From the NCBI RefSeq assembly GCF_030463535.1, contig NC_132893.1, forward strand, positions 15,967,771 through 16,031,770: 64,000 bases of DNA. Direction: 5' to 3'. Shown here piece after piece: positions 1 through 11,399 of the stretch; positions within the stretch are counted from its first letter, which is position 1, and each line of letters begins with the position of its first letter. Position numbers and translations under genes: made by a program. The stretch is from Salminus brasiliensis. Its lineage: Eukaryota > Chordata > Actinopteri > Characiformes > Bryconidae. Under the pieces are notes generated by a model. It did no database searches. It saw nothing but the letters and a program-made list of their open reading frames with translations, and was not told the origin of the DNA.

Positions 1-431
1 AGGAACCAAGACTCACAAGGGGGACCCATCCTCTTCTGGTCAGAACTATTTAAACATTAATGATAAAAATTACCAAACCAGATACAACAGAAAGTTAATA
101 GTGGTGATATTAATAGTGGCAGACAGCCACGAGTCCATCTAGGTTTCAACACGGCCAACCAACAGGCAGCAGCGGCAGGCGGGAGAGCCGCCGGTTCGCC
201 ATGGGTGGTGGCGGGTGGGGCGGCCCGCTGGCCGGACTGGTAGGTGGCAGCTGGTTTGACGCAGGTAGAGGGGACCTCAGCGGGCAATCTTCCAGCAGGT
301 CGGGCTGGGTGGCCAGACATTAAAAATCTATTGGAATCCTGTGAATAACTGCTGGCACAGCATACTCTATTCCCCCACACATTTATGTATGCCTGAGGTA
401 ATTTTAGAACTGTTATACTACTGTCACACTT
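1..431. other. unassigned, with a GC-rich patch
   Basis: No gene is recognised here. A GC-rich stretch at about 140-320 stands out from the AT-rich surroundings. It opens a Pro/Ala-rich minus-strand reading frame that resembles no family I know and is best explained by base composition. It could be the edge of a repeat cut by the window border. Confidence 0.4.
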
Positions 432-706
432 TTTGAAATATATTTTTTGACAAGACTAGACAACTATATTCACCATTTGTGATGGAATTTGCTCTCAGCG
501 TTTAACACAGCCGTGCAGTGAGCACACACATCAGTGATCAAACACACACAGTGACAATAAGCACATGTGCCCGGATCGGTGGGCAGCCATTGCTGCAGCA
601 CCCAGGGAGCAGAGAGGGTGAAGATGCCAACAGTGGCATCTTGCTGAGCCCCAGTATCAAACCAACAACTCTGGCATCAATAGCCCGGTGCTCTAACCAC
701 TGCCCC
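432..706 (-). mobile_element. tRNA-derived SINE, old copy
   Basis: Read on the minus strand, the head at about 706-600 has a tRNA-like A box (GTGGTTAGAGCACCGGGC) and a decayed B box (GGTTTGATAC). Next come a CTCTCTGCTCCCTGGG segment and a TG-rich body ending in a stretch like GGTTAAATGCGGAGGACA. The order and wording match the better preserved copy at 49796-50093, so both belong to one SINE family. It is non-coding and would have been mobilised by a LINE. Confidence 0.7.
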
Positions 707-1287
707 TTAAAACAGGACATAAGAAAACCTGATTGTCAGAAAAATGTAGAGTATGTTTACACCATGTAATAATATATTTTGGTAAACAAACATCATACTG
801 AAAAACATGCAATACACATACTGCAAAAAATGAATATTGTTTTGCTCATAATTTGTTTATACTATAAAAAAAGTATGTCCATAATTGGACATTATGGCAA
901 AGCCATAAGATTTTGAATGCATTTTATCGCAGCTTGTTGTAACCCAGAGTTCTGTTGACTTCTGTTGTTACTTATTTAAGGAAACCTACACCACATAAAG
1001 CCCATGTGAATGAAGTGTCAGCTTGTGAATGGTGGTAATGGTGAATAGTAGTCAAAGGGGTGAAAATAGCCAATAAAGGGGTAAAAAATGAGACAATCAC
1101 TAGAAGCACCTTTTATAACCTTGTGCTGCTTTGTAGAAATCAATCATCTGCATTTTTTCGATCATCATACAGCCGCTTTGAAGAGCACAATGGGTTTGTT
1201 AGTGCAATGTTTCAAGAGTCAAAGAATTTGTTACAGACTAGAATTGCCATCAGTTAACAATTTTTTTAAATTAATCTTTTATTCCTC
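707..1287. other. AT-rich, nothing recognised
   Basis: No coding, RNA or repeat signal that I can name was seen between the SINE and the LINE relic. Confidence 0.5.
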
Positions 1288-1756
1288 ATTTACTATGGTT
1301 TCCTGGGCTTACTATGGTTTCCACAATGTGTTTAGCAATAACAGCCCTATATTGAACATACACTTCATGAGCAAGATATTAGAAAAAGTAGTATTCAACC
1401 AGCTTAACAACTTTTAATTAAAACAGAGAGTGCATTAACAAAAGTTAATGGTTTGCTGCTACAAACAGGTTCCAATTATGCTAAATTCTAGTGCAGCCTT
1501 CAGACAGAGTGATAATTTTGACCACTTCTCTGTCAGAGTCCACTCCTGAGGACACCCCTCACCACTCCTTACATTGCAGGGACAGTCTAAAGCTTAACTG
1601 AGCACTCTGAGATATTGTGAAAGACCTTAAATGCATAATTTCACATCTGTCACCTTCTTCAATTGACACCAAGAATAAACTAGTAGCTCCCCAGCCTGAT
1701 CGAGGGATGAGCTAGAACGCACAAACCTATGCACACTGTTGATTGCATGTAGCATA

Positions 1757-1850
1757 TTAGTCAAGTCAAGTCAAGTCAAATCTATTTGTATAGCGCTTTT
1801 TACAACTGTTGTTGTCACAATGCAGCTTTACAAAGTCAGTAATTAGTAAA
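1757..1850 (-). repeat. LINE/SINE-type 3' tail with GTCAA repeats
   Basis: The pentamer GTCAA is repeated about four times, followed by AAATCTATTTGTATAGCGCTTTTTACAAC and a GCAGCTTTACAAA stretch. The reverse complement of the same block occurs at 46115-46205. It is a short retroelement tail inserted in the LINE relic. Confidence 0.65.
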
Positions 1851-2527
1851 AGAACAGAAAAAAATGAAGAAATTAGGCCATAAGCATGTAGCTAATTTCC
1901 TTATCTGTAATTTATCTGGTAACCAGTGCAGGGGGCAAGAGAATAGGACAATGTTAGCATTTTTACATTTATTATTTGTAAGGTCCTTGTTTAGTTTAGC
2001 TGATAAATAAAGCAATGAACATCAATACCATGCTTATGGATTATTTAGCCTGGTGGCAGCATATAAGAGTAAGTAGTAATGGACCCAGGATTGGTGTGGT
2101 TCTATGTCACTTTGCGAGCCCTCAGGTACTCTACAGCAAGCCTAATACAAGTCCCCCATAATAGAACTGGTGAAGCAGCCTTCATTACCTATGCCCTAAA
2201 ACAGTGGAACATATAACCAAAAAGTATTAGAGAAGTGGCTCAGTGGACATTTTTAAATGGTTACTAAAAACATTTTCTTATTTTAACAGGATGTTTAATG
2301 TGCAACTTCATTAACCTTTTTTATCCATTCTGTTTAATTACAGTTCTATTATTATTTAATAAATATTAATATGATTTTCCCCTTTTATATTTATTTTGTT
2401 TGAGTGGTCTGTCCTGTCTATTACTCCTTTTTAACATCTATTTTTTTCCTCTTTATTCCTTCTCTTTGTACTGTAAAGCACTTTGGCCTGCGTCCTTCAT
2501 GTATGAAATGCTCTATGTAAATAAAGT

Positions 2528-2562
<35 letters not shown>
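2528..2562. repeat. (AAT)n microsatellite
   Basis: A run of about a dozen AAT/TAA units forms the tail of the LINE relic. Confidence 0.9.
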
Positions 2563-2563
<1 letters not shown>

Positions 2564-2565
2564 CA

Positions 2566-3443
2566 CCAAATCATTGCCAATATAACAGGAACACAACCTT
2601 TATAAAGCCCCACAGTATTGGGCTATGGAGCAGTGGAACTTATTTTTCCAGACATTATAACATTACCAGTACCTGACATCACTAAAGCTCTCATGGCCAA
2701 ATGGCATCAAATCCTCACAGCAATGTTAAAATATCTAGTTTAAGAAAAATAGATGCTGTTACTGGAGCAAAGGGAAAACAAGCTCCCTATTATTACCCTT
2801 GATTTCAAAAGCATATCTGAAGAAGCAGGTGTCCATAAACCTTTTAGATATATAGTGTAATTAACAATTTCTCAGATAGTAAATACAATGACAATTAAAA
2901 AAGAAGTAACTGACAAACAGTTTGACTGATTTACTGGTTTACTGATTTACAGATCAGACAACTCACACAATAAATGTTTTATTAAAACTACAATCAGACA
3001 GAGATAACCTGGTATTGTTTCAATACAAAAAAATGAATACGTGCAAAACTTTCAAAAACTGTAATTTCTCCTGGGTTGATAGTATTGTGACAGACTTATG
3101 TTATTATATTATCATCAATTTTCAGCAGACCACAAACTGCAGTAAAACTATGATTTCATCTTGTTCCAGATGCATTGTTGTTTAAAAAGTAATAAGGAGA
3201 TAAAAGTAATGTCTTTGTAGATGAGATGATATGTATATACAAAGACAAATACATTAGAGCTATTAAATGCATTCCTTATAATGAATTACTACAACAAAAT
3301 ACACATCACCTCCACAAAGGCCTACATAGTGATGATGCGCTATACATATTTATTGCAAAACTGAACAAATATAAATCATTTATTATTAGACTCTTGTTTA
3401 TTTTTAAATCACAAATGTGTTTTATGTATGTATTTTATACATT
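2566..3443. other. intergenic, nothing recognised
   Basis: AT-rich DNA between the LINE tail and the stop codon of OR1. Nothing was recognised beyond the expected 3' flank of the receptor. Confidence 0.5.
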
Positions 3444-4433
3444 TTATTTCGAAATAGCCACAACATTAATTTCCTGGCTTATTCCATTTTTATGAGTGCA
3501 CCATTTAAACAGCAGAAGACGAATTTCTTTGGTTCTAAAGTAATATATGAATGGGTTTACAAGTGGTGGAAAAAATCCATAAAACATGGTGACAGCAAGT
3601 TTTTGATCTATATTCATGTTAAAGTTGGGCATATAAGGTATAAAATACACAAAGAGGCGAGGAATAAAATATATACCAATGATACACAACTGTGTGGCAC
3701 AGGTAGAGAAGGCTTTTAGCCTGGCCTGATTATTAGCTGTTCTGATAACAGATGACCCAATGCTGATGTAGGAGAAAATTATAAAAGAAAAAGGTAAAAG
3801 AAGTACAATTGAAGCCACTGTAGTTGAAATATACTTCTGTAAGTTAACATCTCCACAAGCTAAACTGTTCATAGACACAGAGTCACAGTAGCACTGAATA
3901 ATTAAATTGGAACCACAAAAGACCATCCTTCCAGTCTGGATAGTACTAATACTAGGAGGGATCATTGCTGACACCCAAGAAAGCCCAGATAGAAGGCTCA
4001 TAGTTCTGTTGGTCATGAGTGAAGGGTATCGGAGTGGGAAACAGATGGCCAGATAACGATCTAAAGCCATGGTCATCAATATAAAAGAGTTCAGGGTACC
4101 AAAATAGTGGATAAACTGTCTCTGTATTAGACAAACATAGAATGAAATATAGCCATTGTTGAACCAGTAGCGAGAGATTATTTTAGGCAAAGCAACAGTG
4201 CTGAATCCGATATCAGACAGAGCTAGGCTCAACATAGTGATATACATAGGCTTCTGGAGTTTTGGTGCAATAGCAAAGGATAGAACCAAAACTGAATTCC
4301 CCAATACAGTTGTCACATAAATGACCAAAAAAAATGCAGCCAGTAAGTTAAAGTACTCAGGCTGAAGTCCTGGGAAGCCAACGATGAAAAACTCTGTTAC
4401 AACGGTTAGTGCACTTCTGTTTTCTTGTGGCAT
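3444..4433 (-). CDS. odorant receptor OR1, intact
   Basis: A seven-transmembrane odorant receptor of 329 residues, the normal family length. It would bind odorants at the ciliary membrane of olfactory neurons and signal through Golf. Visible marks are an N-terminal glycosylation site (NRS at residue 5), GFPGLQPEY before TM1, GNSVLVL in TM1, PMYITMLSLALSDIG in TM2, the G-protein contact motif MALDRYLAICFPLRYP after TM3, KAFSTCATQL at TM6 and NPFIYYFR in TM7. The frame is open 32 codons further upstream, but a splice acceptor (TTTTCAG then T then ATG) directly precedes this Met, as in OR3 and OR4, so the start is placed at 4433. The GFPGL opening suggests the fish-like (class I/type 1) group. 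OR3 and OR4 are its nearest relatives in the window. No inactivating change was seen. Confidence 0.93.
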   Translation of the reverse strand: MPQENRSALTVVTEFFIVGFPGLQPEYFNLLAAFFLVIYVTTVLGNSVLVLSFAIAPKLQKPMYITMLSLALSDIGFSTVALPKIISRYWFNNGYISFYVCLIQRQFIHYFGTLNSFILMTMALDRYLAICFPLRYPSLMTNRTMSLLSGLSWVSAMIPPSISTIQTGRMVFCGSNLIIQCYCDSVSMNSLACGDVNLQKYISTTVASIVLLLPFSFIIFSYISIGSSVIRTANNQARLKAFSTCATQLCIIGIYFIPRLFVYFIPYMPNFNMNIDQKLAVTMFYGFFPPLVNPFIYYFRTKEIRLLLFKWCTHKNGISQEINVVAISK

Positions 4434-4434
4434 A

Positions 4435-4663
4435 CTGAAAACATAAGGGGGGAAAAACACAGAAAACTTAGCATATAAATGATAATCATATACGTGACAA
4501 GCATATAAGTGATAAGCATATAAGATCAACTATATTATAGTGCATATATGTGCATATATATAGCATTCATGTATTTGTGTATTACTTGCATTAGAATACC
4601 TCATCACTCTTGTCTATAATATCCACTCTTTATTAAGGCATGACAGTGACTAACTCGTCTCAC
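4435..4663 (-). other. candidate 5' leader intron of OR1
   Basis: On the minus strand a donor-like AGAGAG/GTGAGA sits at 4664/4663. A pyrimidine-rich acceptor ending in AG at 4436-4435 sits one base before the ATG. A second possible donor (GATGAG/GTATTC) lies at about 4600/4599. The arrangement parallels OR4. It is inferred, because no transcript is available. Confidence 0.45.
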
Positions 4664-4700
4664 CTCTCTCACTGCTCTTTGTTTCACTTGCTGTTCAGTC

Positions 4701-4707
4701 TTTTATA
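4701..4707 (-). promoter_or_regulatory. TATA box candidate for OR1
   Basis: TATAAAA on the minus strand, about 38 bases upstream of the candidate donor. OR4 shows a similar arrangement with a longer gap. The leader exon would be very short if the first donor is used, which is a weakness of the model. Confidence 0.4.
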
Positions 4708-4719
4708 GTAGAGAAAACT

Positions 4720-5351
4720 CTTCTTGCTCTATACAGTCCTCACCTCTGGGGAACCTATTTATGACACAACTCATTTGGCTTTGATCTGCTGACGTCAGTG
4801 TTAGCATGTTAAGCACCAGTTCCATTTAACAAAGATTAAATACAGCCTCTTAAATAAAGTTATTGCCCTAAATATATCAGAAGATATATTTCCGATCCCC
4901 GATCCCCTTATTTCCGATCCCCAGATTCTCTTTAAGTACTGTTCAAGGGATTTGGCCCTGGCAGGTATCAAAAATTGCATCAGATCCATAACCATAATGA
5001 TTGAGTTTGACAGTGTTTGACAAAAGGATGTGTGACTAAGGTAGGACACCGCATAAAATTTTTTTTTGACATACGTACAAAAAAACAGTGCAGATCTGTC
5101 GTGTGCAAAAGTTAAGTGACGACATACAACCAGCTGAATGAATAAAGAAATCAATTGGATGTTTTTTTGTCTTGCACACTTCTCATAAAATGAAACTTGC
5201 ACAGTTTCTGATGATGTGTGTACTTTGACATCAACTGTGGCAAGAGCTACCGGTGGGCCCTTGGCATATTAGGATGGTTGGATACTTTATGTTTTTTGCA
5301 GCCTGTTTTTGAGCTGAACATGGCCTGATATGACCATGTTGGCAGTTGTTT
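4720..5351. other. intergenic, nothing firm
   Basis: A 133-codon minus-strand frame at 4801-5202 has no recognisable domain and reads like chance. A short direct repetition of TTTCCGATCCCC lies at about 4889-4925. Confidence 0.4.
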
Positions 5352-5420
5352 TAAATTTACATTTACATTTAAGGCATTTAGCAAACACTCTTATCCAGAG
5401 CAACTTACAAAAGTCCCTTC
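5352..5420 (-). repeat. retroelement 3' tail (CTCTGGATAAGAG type)
   Basis: On the minus strand this reads TTGCTCTGGATAAGAGTGTT, then TGCTAAATGCC and repeated AAATGTAAATG, a very common fish retroelement end. Related pieces occur at 57640-57690 (plus) and 21703-21735 (minus). Confidence 0.65.
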
Positions 5421-5597
5421 TGTAATCTTATTGGTTAATGTTTGCAGACGATATGCTGCACCTGATTCTAATTTTAGGCATAATTTCTTCTGTGATAATA
5501 ATACACTTTTGAAGAAAATCAAAAAAAAAAAATATATTATCACCTAAGATGACTTGAAAAGTCATTTAAAAGTTCAATCCAATCATTTCAAAACAAA

Positions 5598-5720
5598 TCT
5601 GTCAGGGGCCCAGAGTGGTCCAGAGATGCTGTCACTATGATTAGAGGGTCGCTGGTTGAAATCCCAGTCATGCTGCTAGCCATTGAACAATTGGCATTGT
5701 TCTCTCTGTGTTGGTTGCCC
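5598..5720 (+). repeat. possible tRNA-derived SINE head
   Basis: The segment GCCCAGAGTGGTCCAGAGATG followed about 45 bases later by GGTTGAAATCCC has spacing like tRNA A and B boxes. No tail was recognised, so this is a tentative SINE fragment. Confidence 0.3.
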
Positions 5721-5949
5721 GGTGATGTTGCTTCGGCAGCAGAAATGTGAGGTTTGACTGTGCGCACATTGGGTGGTCCACTCTTATTAGTGTCAGGGTC
5801 ATTTCAATAGAGGTCATTGAAATAGCCAATGTTGTACATTTAAATTATGTGAGGGAAGCCACTTCTGTACAATTTCACCAAAGTGTGTTTTTAACCATTT
5901 TTAATTGGTTCCCATTGCTCTATTCTTGGTATAATTTTTAAGTAGTAAC

Positions 5950-6158
5950 AAGGGTGAGATGTCTTACCTTTTTTCTCACAAGTGTTCTAAAGAGGGTTGT
6001 TGCCTCCAAGACTTTCTGAACCCTAATAACCTTTTAGAGACTTCTCCTGTCATGATCTCTAATGATCTCCATCTTTCCTATTGAATCTGCTTTGGCATAT
6101 ATTCTACTTCTACTTGACCATAGTGCAGTATTTGATCAAATCAATCATTCATATCTTT
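5950..6158 (+). mobile_element. LINE reverse-transcriptase fragment
   Basis: One frame near 6100-6150 reads LLLLDHSAVFDQINHS, a decayed form of the LINE RT block around LLDLSAAFDTVDH. The fragment is cut at 6159 by a 5'-truncated retroelement end. LINE C-terminal code resumes at about 6356, so the two parts were probably one element. Confidence 0.55.
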
Positions 6159-6355
6159 CTTTTTTTTAATTATTGCTTTTTTAAATTCTTATTTATATTG
6201 TGTATATAGTGCAAATTATTTATCTACATTTTTGTAACTGAGTGTCTTGCTATCCCTTCCTGCTGTGACACTGAGAATTTCCCCACTGTGGGACTAATAA
6301 AGGATTATCTTATCTTATCTTATCTTATCTTATCTTATCTTATCTTTCCACTGCT
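6159..6355 (+). mobile_element. 5'-truncated LINE end with (TATCT)n
   Basis: A short retroelement end: T-run, AATTATTGCTTTTTTAAATTC, TGACACTGAGAATTTCCCCACTG, GGGACTAATAAAGGAT and then a TATCT array (6304-6347). It sits inside the LINE whose RT piece lies just upstream. Its first base is also the left border of the tandem duplication. Confidence 0.6.
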
Positions 6356-6660
6356 GCTCTTACTTTTACTGTCCTATCCTGTTCATTCAGTTCTATTGAG
6401 AGAATCTTATTACCCATAAAGAAATCTGCCCACATAACTCATATCCTCTGCCAGTTACACTGGCTACTCATAACAGAATGTGAGCTGTAAAGTTCTGCAG
6501 AGAGTTTAGTGATTAGAGTTTAGGCTGTCACCTATGGTGGCAGGTCATTTAATGCAACTGCCCCCACCCTCTGGAACTCCTTACCTTCTTAGAAATGCTG
6601 CCGTACATCTTTTTCTACCTTTATTTCTATCTGAATATTTTCATTATCTCTCAACTGGTA
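6356..6660 (+). mobile_element. LINE C-terminal relic
   Basis: A broken frame reads ILLPIKKSAHITHILCQLHW (family pattern ARxLTxTRKxxHITPxLxxLHWLP), and further on APTLWNSLP. This is the end of a LINE ORF2. Stops and frame changes mark it as dead. The second copy is at about 9530-9830. Confidence 0.6.
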
Positions 6661-8229
6661 ATGAGGCATAACAAGCATTTTCCAGATGGGCAGATGTTCC
6701 TTGGGGTCAACATAATTTTTATTTAAAAACTATGGGTCAGTGAACCACACATAAAACTTAATTTTCTATAGTGACACTGTGCTGGTACAGTCACCACTCT
6801 TAGTAGGCCCCATTCCTCTCCGCTCTATGTTTCTTGTGTCAGATGCAATGGTTTAGAGCCAAGCATCTGTGGTGGGATCATGGCATCAAAATGGACGAAC
6901 CATAATGTAAAAATTTTAGAGGAGGGATAGAGTGACCAAGACAGGGCAATGGGACAGAGTGAACAGGAGCAGAGAGAGAGAGTGAATTTAATGATATATT
7001 AGGGAGCTAAGCTATTAAGATATGCAGTCTTCCTATGTATACATTTAATTCTGAAGACAATACAGTTGAACCTGGGTGATATATCAAAGCAGATGACAAC
7101 AAATTGTCTATAAACCTCTAAACCTACACTTGTGATAAAGCTATCAGTTTATACCTAACCCTTATAGTCTTTATTATTTATTGTCACATCCAATGTACTG
7201 GTGTCACTGTTCAATTACTTCTTGCACTGTAACACACTTTGCCAGGCTTTGATATGCAACCAAATTGGGTCAGTGTTATTGACAGAGACAGTGATTAAAA
7301 CTAAACAAGACAATAAGGAATTGTCATTAAGAAATGTTTTTCAAAGACTAGACATGAGCTGCTTTGAGTAACTATGACAGTCTCATCACTTTTGCGTGTT
7401 TATTGAGTGAGCACAATCCCTCAGGAACTGCCTCCTGTCAGACTGGTTCTCTGGGTCTGTCAGGCATCTTTGGAGAATAAATTAAGGGCACATTGCATGT
7501 GCTCAGAGTGTGTTCATTCCCACAGGGATACTCAGACACACTGTCAATGTTTCCCAAATACCTGTCATTGGGACATTGTTTTTTTGTGCCTTAAATGATG
7601 CAACACATAGACCTTACAATACCTAACACAACTAAATAAGGATCAATCATTTTTAATAATAGTTAATGGATGAAGTCCAGTAATCCAATAAAACAAATAT
7701 GTCAAAGCTTATTTGTATAATACCCAGATAAAGATGTGAAAATCAAAATAAGCAAAAAAATATATAACACAAGATAACACAGAATAGCAAAGTCAATAAG
7801 AGAACCTGACCAGAGCTTGAACACTCCGCAGTGCGTAGGCCACAATATTGCCTTGATTTGTATGCAGGTCCCTCTTTCTGGCAGTGCTCAAGTGCAGAAT
7901 AAATTGTGGTCTCAGGTGCTTTCCTTCCCCACTGAGATTAATCACGGCCACTGATTAAATCTCCAATACTCTAATGTTTTACCTGTGGTAATAGATTTTA
8001 TCATTATTACTTTGGGGAGAAAGGATATGGAAACTTTTCTTGATATGTAAGCAAGTTGGCAATGGGTTAGACGTGTTCATATGAGGCCCGATAGATGTAG
8101 GTTGCCAGGGTTAATATACTTTTAACTATTATGCACTGATGCCTTGGTATCTAAGCAAACATAAAGCACAGTTCAGCAGACCCTAAAAACATTAATGTGT
8201 TTTGCAACCAGCTAGGAGTCTTTTAATTG
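6661..8229. other. unassigned body of duplication copy 1
   Basis: No family was recognised. Short frames (for example 7407-7598) contain no domain and differ between the two copies in ways a coding sequence would not tolerate. Confidence 0.45.
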
Positions 8230-8760
8230 TTGTAGTTGGGATCATTCTTTGCAGTAGGCCTTTAATTTATTTAAAGAGATTCTTGGGTCATCTTGTAAAT
8301 CTTGCTCTTTGAGGTTAGTCTTGCTCTTTGGGGTTAAATTGATACTGCCACCACCATGCTTCACAGTGAGGATGGTGTGTTTGTGGTGATGTGAAGTGTT
8401 TGGTGTCTGCCAAAGGTAGTGTCCAGGCTGATGCCCAAAACGCATCAGACCAAAGAATCAGTTGACCTTGGAGTCTCCTACATGCCTTTGGGTGAACTGT
8501 AGTCGAGATTTAATTATCTTTGTCCCTGTCCCAAAAATGCTTTGATTAGTTAAAAACCTGATCAGCAGTTCTTCTACAAAGTAGTCATAGGTGTCTTGGT
8601 GGAGTACCTCACTAATCTTCTTCTTGCATGGTGACTCAGTTTGTGAGGATGTCCTGCTCTAGACAAATTTATACATATTATACATGTTTAACACATATTT
8701 CTAATGATGGATGTAACTGAACTGGTGTTTTGGAGTTTTTAAAACGCCACCCTCTCACTT
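8230..8760 (-). mobile_element. Tc1-like transposase relic, copy 1
   Basis: On the minus strand, TILTVKHGGGSI matches the core block before the second catalytic Asp in fish Tc1 transposases. Upstream of it in element orientation (8500-8700) lies sequence like the usual N-terminal part of these genes (a region around TCAAGAAAT/ATTAGTGAGG). The reading is broken many times and inverted repeats were not found. It is a fossil. Confidence 0.55.
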
Positions 8761-8802
8761 TTCAATAAACTCAGAGTTGCTTGGAGTGTTATTGATGTTA
8801 CC

Positions 8803-9343
8803 CAGGGGTGGACTGGAATAAAAAAACGTCCCTGGCATTTTGGATCAGACCAGCCCACCACATTTGATAACGCACACAGTTTCAGTTTTCAGTCTTTTTG
8901 GCCACTTGAATGTGTATTGAATGTTTATACCACATTTCTTGTCTCTAGCCACCTAGGCTACAAAGAAACGGACCAAAACACATTTCTTCAGGCCTAAAAA
9001 GTTTCTTAGTGTGGGTCTACTAGTTAAGCAAATAATAGTCTAATAATGAAATCAAAATGCTGCCAGCGGACTTACTTTTCATGTTGGTGAGTGGTGACTT
9101 TACAAATATGCCTACAATTATTGGATTGTCTTGTAAAGAGGCACAAAGCTGCATCGGCATAACATAGACAATACACAAAATGAAAAAAAAGTGTGATTTC
9201 CTTTCATTGTCCCTAACCACCTGCATAAAAACTGCATAACATTTTTCCAGGGCCAAAAAGTAGCCTAGGCTTGGCTTAGTCTACTACTCTGCTAAACGTC
9301 TGTAATTTTGGCACATTTGGCAGCGTTTGCTTTCGCAGTATTG
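8803..9343 (+). mobile_element. hAT-like element, truncated copy
   Basis: Begins CAGGGGTGGACTGG, a terminal inverted repeat of a common fish hAT group, and runs to the duplication junction where the rest is missing. The complete counterpart is at 11973-14753. Confidence 0.6.
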
Positions 9344-9529
9344 CTTTTTTTTAATTATTGCTTTTTTAAATTCTTATTTATATTGTGTATATAGTGCAAA
9401 TTATTTATCTACATTTTTGTAACTGAGTGTCTTGCTATCCCTTCCTGCTGTGACACTGAGGATTTCTCCACTGCGGGACTAATAAAGGATTATCTTATCT
9501 TATCTTATCTTATCTTTCCACTGTTGCTC

Positions 9530-9830
9530 TTACTATTACTGTCCTATCCTGTTCATTCAGTTCTATTAAGAGAATCTTATTACCCATAAAGAAATCTGCC
9601 CACATAACTCATATCCTCTGCCAGTTACACTGGCTACTCATAACAGAATGTGAGCTGTAAAGTTCTGCTGAGAGTTTAGTGATTAGAGTTTAGGCTGTCA
9701 CCTATGGTGGCAGGTCATTTAATGCTACTGTCCCCACCCTCTGGAACTCCTTACCTTCTTAGAAATGCTGCCGTACATCTTTTTCTACCTTTATTTCTAT
9801 CTGAATATTTCCATTCTCTCTCAACTGGTA
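9530..9830 (+). mobile_element. LINE C-terminal relic, copy 2
   Basis: Duplicate of the relic at 6356-6660, with the same broken HITHILCQLHW and LWNSLP blocks. Confidence 0.55.
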
Positions 9831-11399
9831 ATGAGGCATAACAAGCATTTTCCAGATGGGCAGATGTTCCTTGGGGTCAACATAATTCTTATATAAAAAC
9901 TATGGGTCAGTGAACCACACATAAAACTTAATTTTCTATAGTGACACTGTGCTGGTACAGTCACCACTCTTAGTAGGCCCCATTCCTCTCCGCTCTGTGT
10001 TTCTTGTGTCAGATGCAATGGTTTAGAGCCAAGAATCTGTGGTGGGATCATGGCATCAAAATGGACAAACCATAATGTAAAAATTTTTAAATCTAGAGGA
10101 GGGATAGAGTGACCAAGACAGGGCAATGGGACAGAGTGAACAGGAGCAGAGAGAGAGTGAATTTAATGATATATTAGGGAGCTAAGCTATTAAGATATGC
10201 AGTCTTCCTATGTATACATTTAATTCTGAGTACAGACAATACAGTTGAACCTGGGTGATATAACAAAGCAGATGACAACAAATTGTCTATAAACCTCTAA
10301 ACCTACACTTGTGATAAAGCTATCAGTTTATACCTAACCCTTATAGTCTTTATTATTTAATGTCACATCCAATGTACTGGTGTCACTGTTCAATTACTTC
10401 TTGCACTGTAACACACTTTGCCAGGCTTTGACATGCAACCTAATTGGGTCAGTGTTATTGACAGAGACAGTGATTAAAACTAAACAAGACCATAAGGAAT
10501 TGTCATTAAGAAATGTTTTTCAAAGACTAGACATGAGCTGCTTTGAGTAACTATGACAGTCTCATCACTGTTGCGTGTTTATTGAGTGAGCACAATCCCT
10601 CAGGAACTGCCTCCTGTCAGACTGGTCAGGCATCTTTGGAGAATAAATTAAGGGCACATTGCATGTGCTCAGAGTGTGTTCATTCCCACAGGGATACTCA
10701 GACACACTGTCAATGTTTCCCAAAGACCTGTCATTGGGACATTGTTTTTTTTTTGTGCCTTAAATGATGCAACACATAGACCTTACAATACCTAACACAA
10801 CTAAATAAGGATCAATCATTTTTAATAATAGTTAATGGATGAAGTCCAGTAATCCAATAAAACAAATATTTCAAAGCTTATTTGTATAATACCCAGATAA
10901 CGATGTAAAAAATCAAAATAAGCAAAAAAATATATAACACAAGATAACACAGAATAGCAAAGTCAATAAGAGAACCTGACCAGAGCTTGAACACTCCGCA
11001 GTGCGTAGGCCACAATATTGCCTTGATTTGTATGCAGGTCCCTCTTTCTGGCAGTGCTCAAGTGCAGAATAAATTGTGGTCTCAGGTGCTTTCCTTCCCC
11101 ACTGAGATTAATCACGGCCACTGATTAAATCTCCAATACTCTAATGTTTTACCTGTGGTAATAGATTTTATCATTATTACTTTGGGGAGAAAGGATATGG
11201 AAACTTTTCTTGATATGTAAGCAAGTTGGCAATGGGTTAGACGTGTTCATATGAGGCCCGATAGATGTAGGTTGCCAGGGTTAATATACTTTTAACTATT
11301 ATGCACTGATGCCTTGGTATCTAAGCAAACATAAAGCACAGTTCAGCAGACCCTAAAAACATTAATGTGTTTTGCAACCAGCTAGGAGTCTTTTAATTG
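9831..11399. other. unassigned body of duplication copy 2
   Basis: Near-identical to 6661-8229; nothing coding was recognised. Confidence 0.45.

Larger units (their letters stand above)
1288..2565 (+). mobile_element. decayed LINE with (AAT)n tail
   Basis: This is a relic of a non-LTR retrotransposon. Positions 1334-1414 translate to a piece ending SKILEKVVFNQLNNF, the conserved early reverse-transcriptase block of fish LINEs (family pattern: RPISNLPFLSKILEKVV). At about 2150-2280 a broken frame reads like the LINE C-terminus (GEAAFITYALKQWNI, then an FLNGY-KHFL stretch; usual form: APKLWNSLP...FKxxLKTHLF). The end at 2460-2565 has the typical TGTAAAGCACTTTG...TATGTAAATAAAG tail followed by (AAT)n. 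Stops and frame changes throughout show it is dead. Another repeat at 1757-1850 has landed inside it. It is L2/Rex-like; the exact clade cannot be settled by eye. Confidence 0.65.
6159..9343 (+). repeat. tandem duplication, copy 1 (3.2 kb)
   Basis: This segment recurs almost word for word from 9344 onward in the same orientation. The start C-T8-AATTATTGC is at 6159 and again at 9344. Differences are few: the TATCT array is about three units shorter in copy 2, a 13-base piece present near 7450 is missing in copy 2, and there are scattered substitutions. Copy 1 holds the retroelement end, LINE C-terminal code, a Tc1 relic and the left part of a hAT element, which is cut at the junction at 9343. 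No host gene is included. Confidence 0.92.

Noticed and set aside
4801-5202. 133-codon minus-strand frame
   Set aside because: No recognisable domain, no homologous blocks, AT-rich surroundings and no splice or promoter context.
7407-7598. Short frame, partly repeated at 10543-10767
   Set aside because: The duplicate differs by a 13-base deletion at its start and neither holds a domain; it is duplicated non-coding DNA.
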